From the NCBI GenBank assembly GCA_003116995.1, contig BDSL01000131.1, forward strand, positions 62,001 to 126,000: 64,000 bases of DNA, in the 5' to 3' direction. Of this stretch, positions 45,906 through 58,900 are shown in pieces (positions within the stretch are counted from its first letter, which is position 1; each line of letters begins with the position of its first letter). Below the pieces are notes generated by a model. That model ran no database searches, had not been told where the DNA came from, and saw only the letters and a list, made by a program, of their open reading frames with translations. The position numbers and the translations under genes are program-made. Source of the DNA: Yamagishiella unicocca. Lineage: Eukaryota > Chlorophyta > Chlorophyceae > Chlamydomonadales > Volvocaceae.

Positions 45906-46930
45906 TCTTCCACCGTAAGTTACACTGTCCGGGTCCCTGTGGCTAGAAAGGCTCTATACTCGTGCGGCCTCTCGGCTTCGAAGGTCCACTTTTCGCGCGT
46001 GCCCTTTATGTGCTTACGGGCACTGAAGAAAACTTCAAGACTGAACCGCGGAACGTCTTCAGACAGACGTACCTATGTACCATACCGACATCGTCTAACC
46101 GCTTTCTGCAGGTGTAATTGGGCATGAAAGCCTTCACTTTGATCAGTTGCCTTATCCCCGCGGTCAACCCCAACTACATTCCAATCCTGCTTCCCAGCAA
46201 CAGCTGCCGGAAAACCTTTCAACAACCCGCTGCAGCTCCCTGCTGCGCTGCTGCATTCCCACACCACATTGAGATGCGGAGCACAACCTACCCACTATCC
46301 TGCACATTGCCAGCCAGCCACCGTACAACACTCCACCGTACAAGTGTCGTATCTTCATCACCGCGAAACCACAGATAAACTCAGCGACGACAATCACATA
46401 CGCACAGTAACTCAGAAGTGTAAGTCAACCGCAATTCACGCCTTGCTAAAGGACGGGACGCCACCCAAGCGCCGCCTGCAGCCCGATTTAACTCTAGAAA
46501 CGGTGTCGCGGCATAGCACACGCGCGTCACAGTGTACGCCGCGCCGTCGCTTCCTGCAAGCACGCGGACTCCCCGAATATCATGTGCACTGCCCCGCATC
46601 CTGCTGCTGCAGTGCCATGTCCCTCCCTGTAGGCGTTTAGTCAGCCTGCCGTCGGCGCTATTCGGACTGTTGTCTGCTGACGCGGATAACAGAGCTGTGG
46701 CGCTTCGCTGCCTTGGCCAGCGGCCCAGGAGACAAGCAGCCGCTCTCATCAGCTCCAATGGGAAGTCAGCATTCCGAAACAGACCTACGGGTCACCACCA
46801 TCCACCTGTTGCCTGCGAGGCTCCGTCCGGTGGTGATGGTGGCCCTCAGCGCCGACCGGCGTCAGCTCAGACGCCTCTCCCGCCTTGATGACCCCTGATG
46901 ACACCCTGCTATATCTCCGCCCACGTCGCT

Positions 46931-49900
46931 TTACGCTGGCCGCGGCGGCAGGGCAGTCGCCGATGCGGCGGCAGGGAGGACGCTACGACCGACGCCCATG
47001 GCGCGCTTGATTTTCCCCAGGAAGCCCCCCTTCTTCCGCTTGGCACCCAAAGGCGGAAGTGGCGCCGCCCCGCTGGAGGAGAGGTCCAAGGACTGGAAGT
47101 CGTTACCTCTGTACTGTGAGCTGGCCACGCTGACGTTGTCCTCCGCTGCGCCTCCTTGGCTTTCATTCGGGTTGATCATAGACGTCCTGCAGAGGAAATG
47201 GGATGGCCGCTTGTTTGTTGGTTGGTTAAGGCACGTCGGTATGGCGGTTGGGCGTGCTACCTGTTGGCTCTCGCACAAGGGTGGAAGGATCATGGGATCC
47301 ACGCGACGGATTCCTGACCTACGACTTGGCTGGCACACGCAACGGCCCCAACGGCTTTGGGCGCAAGAGTGCAGCTCCTATGTTTTGTGCCCCAGAGACT
47401 TCCTCCCGCCTTCGACGCATGTCGACCCCATAACCCACCTAGATCCTTGGCGGGAGGGTAAGCGGAAGGAGAATTTCCTGCTGCGCGTCGCGGGGGGAAG
47501 GCAGCGGAGGGCTGCGTCGCTGGCCGACGGATCGGCCACGTGGGAGCCATAGGCGGCGTTCTTGGCCACGCTGCCGTACAGCGAGAGTGACTCGGCGTTG
47601 CTGGGCTGGAAGTTGGCCGTCGGCTCCGCACCGCCGCCGGAGCTGCATGTGACCAGCGAGGGCGTGTTGCCCAGAACTGGTGGGCGCCCCTCCTGCAGTG
47701 CCGTTTCCGGCGGGATGGAGTAAGGGTTTTAGGGTTTCAGGGTTTTCCCGCAAGGGTAAGAGAATTGCGCATGCTGTTGGCAGGACGATGAAGCGTCATA
47801 TCGGCTAGGACGGCGTTTGTAGTGGCTGGAAGGGACGCGGTGAAGCCTCGCGAGGTGTGATGTCACATGCTTGCAACACTTCCAAAGCGCAGTGCAAGCT
47901 CCCTCTGAGTGGCCTCCCTCTCGGTGGGCCCAGCGGACGCAGCAGCTCTAGACCAGCTCCACCTGCACCCATTCTCAGCACACCATCTGCTGCAGCTCGG
48001 CCCATTGCACCCACCATTGCGCCCACCTCATTTGAGACATTTGGCGGAGCGGCCGCCAGGAAGGGCATCGAATGCCCGCCGCCCCGCGTCACTTGCACCG
48101 CCGAGGCCACGGGCCCCTCTTCAATGCTGCCTGCGCTGAAGCACGCCCGCCTGTGCGCCGTCCGCAGCACCGAGATGTCGACACTCTCCGACACCTCCAG
48201 CGCGGGCAGGCCATCCCCCAGGTAGCTCATGGCGGGTACCTGGCCTCCAAAGGACGGCCTCTCGTGGCCCCTCCGCCCCGCCCCGCCGTCGCCGCCCTGC
48301 TCGGCGGCGCCCAGTTCGCTGACCGAGGGGGTGCGTGCAAAGCAGGGGTTCGTGTACCGCAGCAGCTGCTCGGCGGCGTTGGCGTCTAGGGGCTGTGGAG
48401 TGAGGCAGGGCGTCGCGGGCACCGGCGCAGCGGGGACGTTGAAGGCCAGCGGCGTCGCGACGCAAACCTCATCGGACGTGGCGGAGGATTCGCCGGAGGT
48501 GGGGCCCGCGATGATGGGCTGATTCGCGATCAAATCCATGCGGCGGCCAGTGATGCGTAAGGTCTGGTTCTGTGGGGTCCCGGCGACCGTGACCTCGGAC
48601 GCGGGCTCGTAGTGCGCCGGCGACAGCAGCGGCGGCGTTGCGGTGAGGACCGTCCCATCCGCGACCGACTCGGGTGAGTCCGTTGCGCTGCGCCACTCCT
48701 GCTGCCCGTAGTGCTCCTCGCTGTGGTGCCCATGGCCCTCCAGGGAGGCCATGGAGGCGGCGCCGGACTGCTGCTGTCCCTGCCGCTGCCCTGCATTTCC
48801 CCACAGCGCCACCGTGTTCTTGTCCCACATGGGCGCTAGCGGTTGGGCGCGGGGCATTAGCGCCTGGAGCGATGGGGATTGCGTGGCCGCTACGGGGTCC
48901 TCGTAAGCGAGCGCTGTGATTGCCGCCACGCGGCGACCCAGGCCGTCCGAGGGAGACAGCTGCGGACTTCCTTTCACAACCGCGGCTTGGTGCCGGTTTG
49001 CGTTATCGATCAGGTGTTGGTGTGGGTGCTGGTTCAAGTGTGGGTGTGCGTGCTGGTGTGAGTGCAGGAATTGATGCTGGTGGTGCTTGGCCGCGTTGAA
49101 AGGCGGAGCGGGGGAGTCGGTGGCCATGAGCAGGGGCGAGTCGCTGGGAGTTGTGGCGGGCTCGCTGTGCTGAGGCGAAGGCATCTCAAGCGGCGTCGAT
49201 CCGCCGTCCGTGTAGACACCGCCGCCGGCGGCATTCGCACCGTCGCCACCAGCAGCGCCCAGCTTACCAGCCGCGGGCGCGTAGCGGGCCTGGCCGGGGC
49301 TGCGGGGCAGCGGCAGCAACATGCCAGCCGGTGTTGGGTGGGGCAGCAACGCCGCGCCACCCAGCAGCTGGTCCTCCAGCAACTGCACATGAGCTAACAG
49401 CACGCTCATGGTCACACCGTTTGGCTGCTGCTGCTGCGCCAAGACGATTTGGATGCCGCTGCGCAGCGCTAGTAGGGACGAGGCCACCGCGTGGACGTCG
49501 AGAGGCGTGGGCGCATGATCCGAGTCGATTTGCTGGAGCGGATCCAGGCAGCTGTCGTACTGGGTGCCGTTGCCGCCCACCCCACTGGCCATGAATGGCC
49601 GCTCCAGAGCCGGCCGGAATAAGGCCTCCTGAGGGTCAGGCAGCGGGAAAAAACGTGTTTAGTGACGTGAGGCGAGGCAACTAATAGCCTAGTCCAGCCT
49701 GATGGAGTGGGCGGGGGAGGCGATTAACACTCAGGAAACGTCCCGGATCAACGCAAGATAGCCGGGCCAACACAAACATAACCCGATCAATGCAACATAA
49801 CCGAACCAGCGCCACCAATAATGGCCCATGAACATGCACGCAGCTGACAGCCACAGGTGCGCAAATGCGGTCCTCCGCCCCATCCAGCTGCCTATCCGGG

Positions 49901-52900
49901 CGAAGGGGGCAGCATCCTACCGGGCCCTGCGCCTGGATTTGCGCCGCGACGGTTTCCAGGATACCCGCCGAGGGCGTGATGCACGCGGCATCCAATCGCG
50001 CACCCAGCAGCCTGCCTGTCTCCTCCACCATGATGAGCTGGTCCTGCATGGCCGAGGGTTGGGGAAAAGAGCTGTGCGTGACAGGGCCCAAACAATTGAG
50101 TACGCTTTTTACTCACGTACTTTTTGCGCAGTAGATTGACGATAGATTGACGATAGTATTTGTCATCAGGGGCAGGTCCGTCACGGCAAACGAGGTCGCA
50201 GTTTCACGCAGAGCCCACCAACGCGAGGTAGGGTCAGAGGGCCCTGGCCTCACACAGACGCAATCGCAGGGTAGGGTTGGAGGCCAAATGCCTTCTAGCG
50301 GAAGGCATCCTTGAGGCATCTCGCTTACTAGCCACGCCCACGCCCTTGGCTTACCTGGAGGACGGCAAGCTGTTCCCCAATGGGCGTGGAGGGCAGAGGC
50401 AGGTGAGGGCTGAAGGCGCCGGTTGGGGTCGCGCAGCGCGAGCCCCGAGACATCCCGGAGTGCCGGTACTCGGTTACCGGGGTGCTGAAGGGCACCGCTG
50501 GAGTGCAGCGAGCCTGTGGGGCGGCGTCAGGCAGGACACACCCTACGGCTGGGCCATGGCCGCCTCTCTGGTGCTTACGACCGCCTCGTTCGTGATACAA
50601 CATGATGTTTTGGAGAACACACGGCCGAGGTGCGATACTCTCAGCCGGTGCGATGAGACAGCAACACCGGCGCACTGCCGTACCCATGGAGACACCAAAG
50701 GTTAATGGTGCGCAAAACAGTCAGGTGGAAAAGGCTTCGGTCCTTTGGCGCTGGTCGTGGCAGGTGCCGGCCGCACCTACCTCCAAGACCTCCTGCCGAG
50801 TGGATGGCGCGCGAGGAGCCGGCACGGGTGCGCCTCCCGAGCTACACTGGGCGCTGGAGTTGGCATCCAGCATGTTGCCGAGGCTGCTGAGGTCGGGCAC
50901 CATGGAGAACGAGTCCCGGAGCTGGTCTCGGTGCTGCACCTCCTGCTCGCCCTGTTCGGATTTCGCAGGAGGTCGGGTCGGGGCCCCCGAGGAAAACAGC
51001 AATGAACCATTTGAAGTCCGTCAGCCCCCGGCTTGTGCCCCACACGGTTGCTGACGTCACCAGCAGACGTCATCGGTGGACGGGGTTGGGACAATGCGTA
51101 TGAGCTGCGTTGCGCATCCCCATGTAACGCTGCTAGACTTGCTGGAGGTTATACAAGCCATACGCCGTTCGGCGAATCCCTGTGTTGCACATCCCTGTGT
51201 TGCACATCCCTGTATACGCTGTTCGGCTATTCCTGTATTGCACATCCATGTGTTCGGCGAGCCCTGCAGTGCTAGTGAACAGCACAACGGCGCGGCGGTG
51301 GCGGTTTCGTAGCTCACCAGGGCCAATAGCAAGGGCGGCTCCCGGGCGGCCAGCGGGCTAGCCCGGGAGACGGCCACCTGTACCATGGAGGCGAAGGAGC
51401 TGGGCACCTCGAGGGCGGCGTCGACAGCCGCCATACGGCTGGCAGTTTGCGGGCGCATCTCGATCAGGCGCTGCCGGACGTGCTCAAGCTGTGGCGGAGA
51501 GGCAGGGGAGCCCATGGAGGGCAATGCTTGGTTGGGCTCACAAAGGCCAGAATGGGGGGTCAGGCGAGCAGTTGGGCTCACAAAGGCCAGAATGGGGGGT
51601 CAGGCGAGTGGAGGGTAAGGAAAAGCTGGTGACAAGATGGCGGTGGTGCAGTGGGAGTCCCCGCTAACGGCATGCACGGCAGGCGGGTCTCGCCAACGTG
51701 TATCGTTTCGCACCCACCTGCTGCTGGTAGCTGAGCAGCCGCGAGCGGTTGTCCACGGTTTCCACCGCCGCGTCCTGCAGGAAACCGCCCAAGGACAGGA
51801 CTCTGCTGCTTCCCCGCCGCCTCGCATTACCGGCACTGGCATCTGCGGCCTCAGTCCTCTCTGGCGACATTCGCAGAACGTCAGCTGTTTGAGTGCCAGC
51901 CAAACCTTCTTCCCGATCGAGATCGTTCCCAAAGCCCCAAGTCAGCCGCTGCAGCTCCTCCTGAAAAGCCCGCCGCTCTTCCTCGGCAGCACGCCAGCAG
52001 GCACGCGCCACGGCGACGCGAACGATGGAGCGAACGGTCTGCTGGTCGGCGGCAGCCTGCAGTCGGGCGGACGAGTGGTCGAGGTGCGCGGTTCGGACGG
52101 ACGAGTGGTCGAGGTGCGCGGTTCGGACGGAGCATGAGGCGGGCGCGTGGGTGCGGAACGCGCACGTGGGCTGGGAGTCATGAGGAATGGGGTGTGTGAT
52201 CTCAACACCACTGTGAGGGTACCCAGGGTCATACTAGCCACGGACAGCAGGGCTTCGGACATCAGGAGCGCGAAACGTGTTATAGCTGCTAACTGGCCAT
52301 GGGTAGGATAGCATGGGTTAAGTTTATCCTAAGGGATACCAAGGGATCGCAACCTGGTCAACCTGGTCAACGTGGCTTGTGCCAACCTCGAAGGCCGCGG
52401 TCGCGCACCTGCAAGGATGCCATGTCCAGCAGCATCTGCTCCTGACGCGCCTGTGCCTCGGCACGCTCGCACGTGACCTCCATGCTCAGCCTCTCGTACT
52501 GCTCCTGGATTGCCGTCGTGTTGGTCATGCGCCTGATCACCTGCGCGTCCGTCGCCGCCGACAGCTGCGTCTGGAACTTGGTGACCTGCTTCTGCAGCAC
52601 CTTGCGCGCCACTTCAGCTTCCGCCAGCTGCGTCGCAAGCCCGTCGCGGTCCAGCTGGGCGTTCACCAGCTGCGCGTGCAGTGACGTGTAGGCGGCCTCC
52701 ACCGAGCCGAGGCGCTCCTGGGTCTCATGACGCTGCGCCTCGCTCACCGCAACCTGGGACATCAGCTCCCGAGCCATGGCGTCAGTCCTCGCGAGCTGCG
52801 CCTGTGCCTGCCTGCAGGCCGCCTCCCAGCCCTCCAGCTGCTCCTGCAGCGCCTGCAACGCGGACGCGCTGACTGCAAGCTGCGCCTGCAGCTCATCACG

Positions 52901-55900
52901 GGCCGAGTCAGCTGTCTCCAACCGCGCCTGGACGTCGTTGCGGTCGGCTTCCATAGCGGCCAGTCGCTCCCGCAGGTGCTGCCTCGTCTTGAGCGCGGCC
53001 GCAAGCTGGACCTCGATATTCAACTGGGCCGAGGCACTGCTGGACGTCAGGTATTGCACCTCAGCGTTGGATGCTTCCGCGGTCTCCACCCGCTCATGCA
53101 TCTCCAGCAGCATCGCATCGGCAGCGGTCAGCTGCGAGCAGAGCTGCTCTCGGTCGTAATCCGCCGCGGCCAGGCGCTCCCGGTCCTGCTCATGCGCAGC
53201 CCGGACGAACGCCAGCTGCATCCGGAGCTCCTCGCGTGACATCGTCACGGACGCCAGCTGGGTCTGCAGCTCACCGCGCTCCGAGCCAGCAGCCGCCAGA
53301 CGCTGCTGCAGCACCCGCAGGGCGGAGTTGGTTTCCAGGAGCTGAGCCAGCGCCACGTCGCGAGCCGCCTCGGCCTTCTGCACCCGCGCCGCCAGCTCAC
53401 TCCGTGCCGCCTCGCCGCCAGCAACCTGGGCCACGAGGGTCTGTCGTGCTGCACCAAACGCATCAACCACGTCCTGAAGCTGGCGCCGCTCCGCCTCGGC
53501 CTGGGAGACCTGCGACAGCAGCGCCTGCTGCGAAGCCTCGCTGGCTGCCAGCTGTGTCTGCAAGTCCAGCACAGACCGGTCGCCCTGGTCGCAGCGGCGC
53601 TGCAGCTCCGCTGTTCTGGCGGCATGCAAGGCATCCACCTGGACCGCCGCCTCCTCTACCAAGTCCATCTTGCGCTGCAGCTCCAGCAGGCGTGCAGCCA
53701 ACTGCACCTGGACCTCCCTGTACCCCTCCGCCATGGTCGCCAGCTGGTTCTGCAGGTCCAGCCGCTCGTCATCTGTGTCGTCGATGCTTTGCTGGAGTAA
53801 CTGGAGCGCTAGGTTTGAGTCCGACAGCTGCTCCAGCGCCTCCTCATGTGCAGTCTCGGCGGCGCGCAGACGCTCCTGCAGGTCTTGTCTTGTGGCCTCA
53901 CCGCTGGCAATCTGGGCTTCGAGATGTTGACGCGCGATGCTGGCTGCGGCAAGCATGTCCGACAGGTCATCCTGCTTCGCCTCCGCCTCAAAGACCTGCA
54001 TGTACCACTTGTGCCGCTCTGTCTCCGCCATGGCGACCTGCGACAACAGCCCGTGGCGCTCCGCATCAGCTTCCGCAATCCTGCCCACCAGCTCCCGCCG
54101 CGAAGCCTCGCTAGCTCCCAGCTGCGCTTGCAGGGCACGAACGGACTCGCCCTCCTCGTCGCAGCGGCGCTGCAGCTCCGTCAACCTGGTGGCGTGTAAG
54201 GCATCCACCTGTACCGCCGTCGCCTCCACCAAGTCCATCTTGCTCTGCAACTCTAACAGATGCGTGGACAACTGTTCCTGAAGATCTTGGCGCTCCTCCG
54301 CAGATACAGCAAGCTCGATCTGGAAGCTGAGCCGCTCCATGTCTGCACCCTCGAGGCGCTGCTGCAGCAGCAACAGCGTTGCGTTGGCGTCCGCTAGTTG
54401 TGTCTGCGCCTCCACACGAGCTGCCTCGCTACATTGAAGCCGCGCCTGCAGCTCGCCTTCAGCCGCCTGATGCTCCGCACCGGCAGCGTCAAGCATGTCA
54501 TGGAGCTTCTGCTGCTCAGCCTCCGCATCCAACGCCTTCGACAGCAACTTGTGCTGCTGCACCTCCGCCTCTTCCACCTGGGCCAGAAGCCGCAGCCGCT
54601 CTGCCTCCGCCTGAGCAGCCTGCGCCAGCAGCTGTTGGCGTGAAGCCTCGCTTGCGGCTAGCTGCGTTTGGAGCTCGATTACCGACCGGCCGCCCTCCTC
54701 ACAGCGCTGCTGCAGCTCTGCAGCCCGGGCGACAAGCACGTTGCTCGCCTCAGTGGAAGCCGTCTCCACCATATCCATCTTGCGCTGCAGCTCCAGGACC
54801 CTTCCAGCGAGCTGCGTCCTAAGCTCCCGGCGCTCCTCCACAGTTGTGGCAAGCTGGGCTCGTAGGTCAAGGCGCTCGGCGTCTGCACTGTCTAGGTGCT
54901 GCTGCAGCAACTGCAGGGCCGAGCTGGTGAAAGACAGCTGTGCGCGCGCTTCTGCTCGCGCAGCCTCCGCGCTTTTCAGGCGCGCCTGGAGCTCACTCCG
55001 CAATGCCTCGCCTTCAGCAACCTCGGCTTCTCGGCTCTCTCGCTCCTGGACAGTTGCATCCAGCATTTCCTGCAGGTCGCGCTGCTCCATCTCCGCCTCC
55101 TTCACCTCCGTCAGAAGCCTCGCCTGTTCCGCCTGCGCCCCCTCCACCTGCGCCACGAGCCGCTGCCGCTCCTCCTCAGCTGCAGCGGCTTGGGACAGGA
55201 GCTCCTGTCTCGACGCCTCACTGGCGGCCAGCTTGGTCTGCAGCTCCAGCACTGACCCGACGCCCTCGGCGCAACGCAGCTGCAGCTCCGCCGTCCGGGA
55301 AGAATACACGCTGCTGGCCTCCGCAGACGCCTCCTCCACCAAGTCCAACTTGTGCTGCAGCTCCTGCAGCTGTGCGGCCAGCAATGCCCGAATGTCCTGG
55401 CGCTCTTGAGCCGTGGAGGCAAGTTGGGTCTTCAGTTCCAGGCGCTCGGCATCGGTGTTGAGCAAGCGCTGGTGGAGCAGTCGAAGCGCGGAGTTGGCGT
55501 CCGAGAGCTGGCTCAGCGCCTCAGACAGGACCTCCTCGGCGCTGTGCAGACGCGCCTGCAGCTCACAACGGGCCGAGTCGCCCACGGCAACTTGGGCTTC
55601 GAGGGACTGGCGATCTTTGCCTGAGGCGTGTAGCGCCTCCTGCAGCTTGTTTTGCTCCGCCTCTGCTTCTGTAATGCACGACAGGAGCCTCGCTCGCTCC
55701 AGCTCCGCTTCTTCGACCTGCGACAACAGCTCCTGCCGGGAAGCCTCACTGACCAACAGGCGCGTGTGCAGGTCAGCCACCGATCGGCAGCCCTCCTCGC
55801 AGCGCTGCTGCAGCTCAGCAGCCCGGGCGTGCTGCAAGCCACTCGCCTCCGTCGACGCCGCCTCCGCCAGCTCAAGTTTGCACTGCATGTCGAGCAGGCG

Positions 55901-58900
55901 AGCGGTCAGCTGTGCCTGCAGCTGTGCCTTGTCCGCGGCGTCCGTGAGTGCCGCGGCTCGCTCACGGTCCAGCTGCGCCGTCACATCCGCCAGGTCGACT
56001 TGCAACCCCGCAGCCGCGGCATCCCGCTGGTGCAGCTCCCGCAGGAGAGCCGCGGCGCGTGCCTCGCTGGCCGCTGCGGCGGCGGCGCTCTCGTCACGGT
56101 ACTGCTGCAGCTCCTGGTCGGCTGCCGCCAGGGACTGGCGCAGCTGCTCGATGGTGCCTTGCAGACCGGCGACGGTGGCGGCGGCGGCCTCAACAGCAGC
56201 TGCCTTGGACGCCTCGCTTTCGCACGCAACGCTGGCGGCGGCCTGCGCCTCCAGCAACGCTGCCGTGTACGCGGCCAGCTCCCTGCGAAGGTGCGCAACG
56301 TGCTGCTCGCCCGCATCCGCCTCTGACGCGCGGTCGTTCTGCGCCTGCATGAGCTGCTCCTCGAGCGCATCTGCTCTGTCGCGCAGGTCCAGGGCCTCCT
56401 GCTCGGCAAGCTGCCTCGCCACCTGGGCCTCCCCGAAGCGTGCCCGCAGCTCCGCCACCTCCACCTTCAGCTCCTCGGACGCCGTGGCGGCGCAGGAAGC
56501 GGCGTGCTGCTGCGCGAGGACCAGCTGAGCCACGTGGGCCTCGAGCGCGGCCTTGGCCGCCAGCGCCGACCCCGCATCAGACTGCGCGGACTGGAGCTTG
56601 GAGGCCAGGGCCGCCACCTTGGCCTGCACGTCAGCCAGCTGCACGGCCAGGGCGGCTGACGCGTCCTCGGCTGCGCGGCAGCGGTCGACTTGGACCGCCA
56701 CCTCGGCTTCAGCCGCCTGCAGCTGCTGCCGCGCCGTGGCGAGCTGAGCACGCAGCGTGCCCTTCTCCGCGAGTGCCTCCACCACGTGGTGCTGAGCATG
56801 GAGCAGGTGGGCTCGCGCCGTGGCGAGCTCCTGGTGGCTGTGCTGCAGCTGCTGGCTGAGCGCCGCACGTTCCACCGACGCGGCGTCGAGCTGCGAAGAG
56901 GCGACCGCCAGCTGCTCAGCAACCGCGCGGCGCGCGTCGTCGCTGCCGGCCGCAGCCTCCAGCGCGCCCTGCAGCTGGCCCCGCACGTCCTGCAGCTGCG
57001 ATTCAACATCCGCCTGCGCCCTGCGCGCCTCCGCCAGCTGCTCCACCGACGTGCGAAGGCTGTCCTGCAGGTCGCCCAGGATGCGCTGCGCCGCGGCGAG
57101 GTCCGCCTCCAGCGCCTGCCGCGCCTCACCGGCCTGCACGAGCTGCACCTCCAGGCGCAACATGTCGGCACGCAGGTCGGCGACCTGCTGCTCCGCGCGT
57201 GCCAGCGCCGCGGCGTCGGCGGCCCGGGCGGCAGCCTGCGCCCTGAGCTGCTCCTGAAGCACGGAGCTCTCCTCTTGCAGCTGGGCGAGTTCGGAGGCCC
57301 GCTGCTGTGCGCTGCTGAGTACGGCGCGCATCGGGGTCGGCAGGGGGGCGCGTTCGGAGCTGGAGGAGGGGGTGTCCAGGGCGTCGGACGGAGACCCGGT
57401 GTCATCGACCAAGACCTGGAGGTCAGGCAAGGCGGACATGGTTCCCTGGTGCAAGGACAGGATGGGCGGAGAGGAAACCCGGTGAATTAGCGCAGGCAAC
57501 ATGATAATTATTAACTGGAAGAAAGGGGCGGGTGGGCAGGAAAGAAGATTGGCATCTGTCCTGCGTGTCCTGTAGCGAAAAACACGTGTGAATGGACTGT
57601 GGGCTCAGCAAGATTTGAAGGGCAGTGAGCAACGGCCTATTATCATCTATGCAGTTTTCGGTTCGAGGCTAAACGGCTCGAGGCTAAACCTACTAGGCCC
57701 ATGCACCGTTTTGACCTACCTCCAGCGCGCTGACGAAGCGCACGGCGTGCTTGAGCTGCGTCGTCAGGGTGTCACCGCGACGTCGCTCTTGGTCGCGCTC
57801 CCTGGCGGCCAGCCGCACGTACGCGTCTGACTCGTCCAGCCGGGTCCGCACCTCTGCCAGCTCCTCCTGCAGCTCGCGGCGCTCCGCCTCCACCCTCCGC
57901 AGCTGCGATGCGAGGTTGTGACGATCCGCCACCGCAGCGGCGACCTCGTTGTGGCTGGCCTCCAGCTCATCCTGAGGGGGTGGCGAGACAAAGTAGGAGG
58001 CGGCGCTGGGCGTCAAAGCAGGGCAGGACAGGGTGGCGTATGGAGAGAGCCGCAGCCCGGCGAGGGAACGGAAATCGCAGGCGTACTTCACAAGGCGTAT
58101 CGGGAGCCTGCACGGTACATTTGGATACTGGTGCAGTCCTTTGCTTTTTCGGGAGACAAATCGATCCTATTTTCAGAGGATGGATGTGCGGTCGTATTCC
58201 GGTGTTGTAGGGCGGTCCCAACGAAATTCCGCACGTGCGGCGGCAGCGGCAAGTATTCGCCCCCAGGCCAACAGCGCGCCGACCCCTTCCTTAATTGCGC
58301 ACCCCGGGGCCCCCAGGGCTCACATTGTAATGTGCCGTACCCACCAGCAACGCGTCCCGATGCTCCGTAACATCCTCTAGCTGCTCGCACAGGAGCGACA
58401 CGTCGTGTTCCAGCTCCTGCTGCAGCGTCTCCATGCTGCGCGAGATGGCCTCCATGCGGCGCTGCGAAAGGGACAGCGTGCGACTGGACTCGTCCAGCGC
58501 GGCCGTCAGGCCGCTGATCTGCGTGTGGCATGGACGTTCAGCGGGATTCAAACTGATATACGCTTGTACTGGAACGCAATGAAATGCCTGACTGGACAGC
58601 CGGCGTAACAAAACTCAGCTTGTTTTTCGTGTAGACAATGCGTGGGCAACGTACGCCCCCAAGGGTCCTTCACGTCATCCCGGACTCCAAAGCACAGGTT
58701 CCGAATTTTTGGCCTTGCCTCCCGTCCCCACATCTCGTCTGACGCCTGACACGTTCCATTTGCATGAGAAACCACGTCCAAACGATGTAGTTTTCGCCCA
58801 AACGGTCTCACGCCTACCTTCTCGTCGTTGATGACGTAGCTCACGGCCCGCCGGGTGATCAGCCGCGCCGCCAGCCGCGTCTCCCTGTCGTACGCCGCCG

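Larger units (their letters stand above)
43760..46930. other. Convergent intergenic region with repeats, no gene seen
   Basis: Lies between the 3' ends of the kinase (plus) and the giant coiled-coil gene (minus). Contains a diverged family A copy (44975-45420) and a 97-bp inverted repeat (45075-45171 and 45809-45905). A 129-aa open frame at 44350-44739 has no recognisable domain and is more likely untranslated or random. Confidence 0.45.

Noticed and set aside
53071..57490. Large plus-strand open frames opposite the coiled-coil exon
   Set aside because: They mirror the Ala/Leu/Gln-biased, GC-rich codons of the minus-strand coiled coil and have Ser/Cys/Arg-rich compositions without domains.
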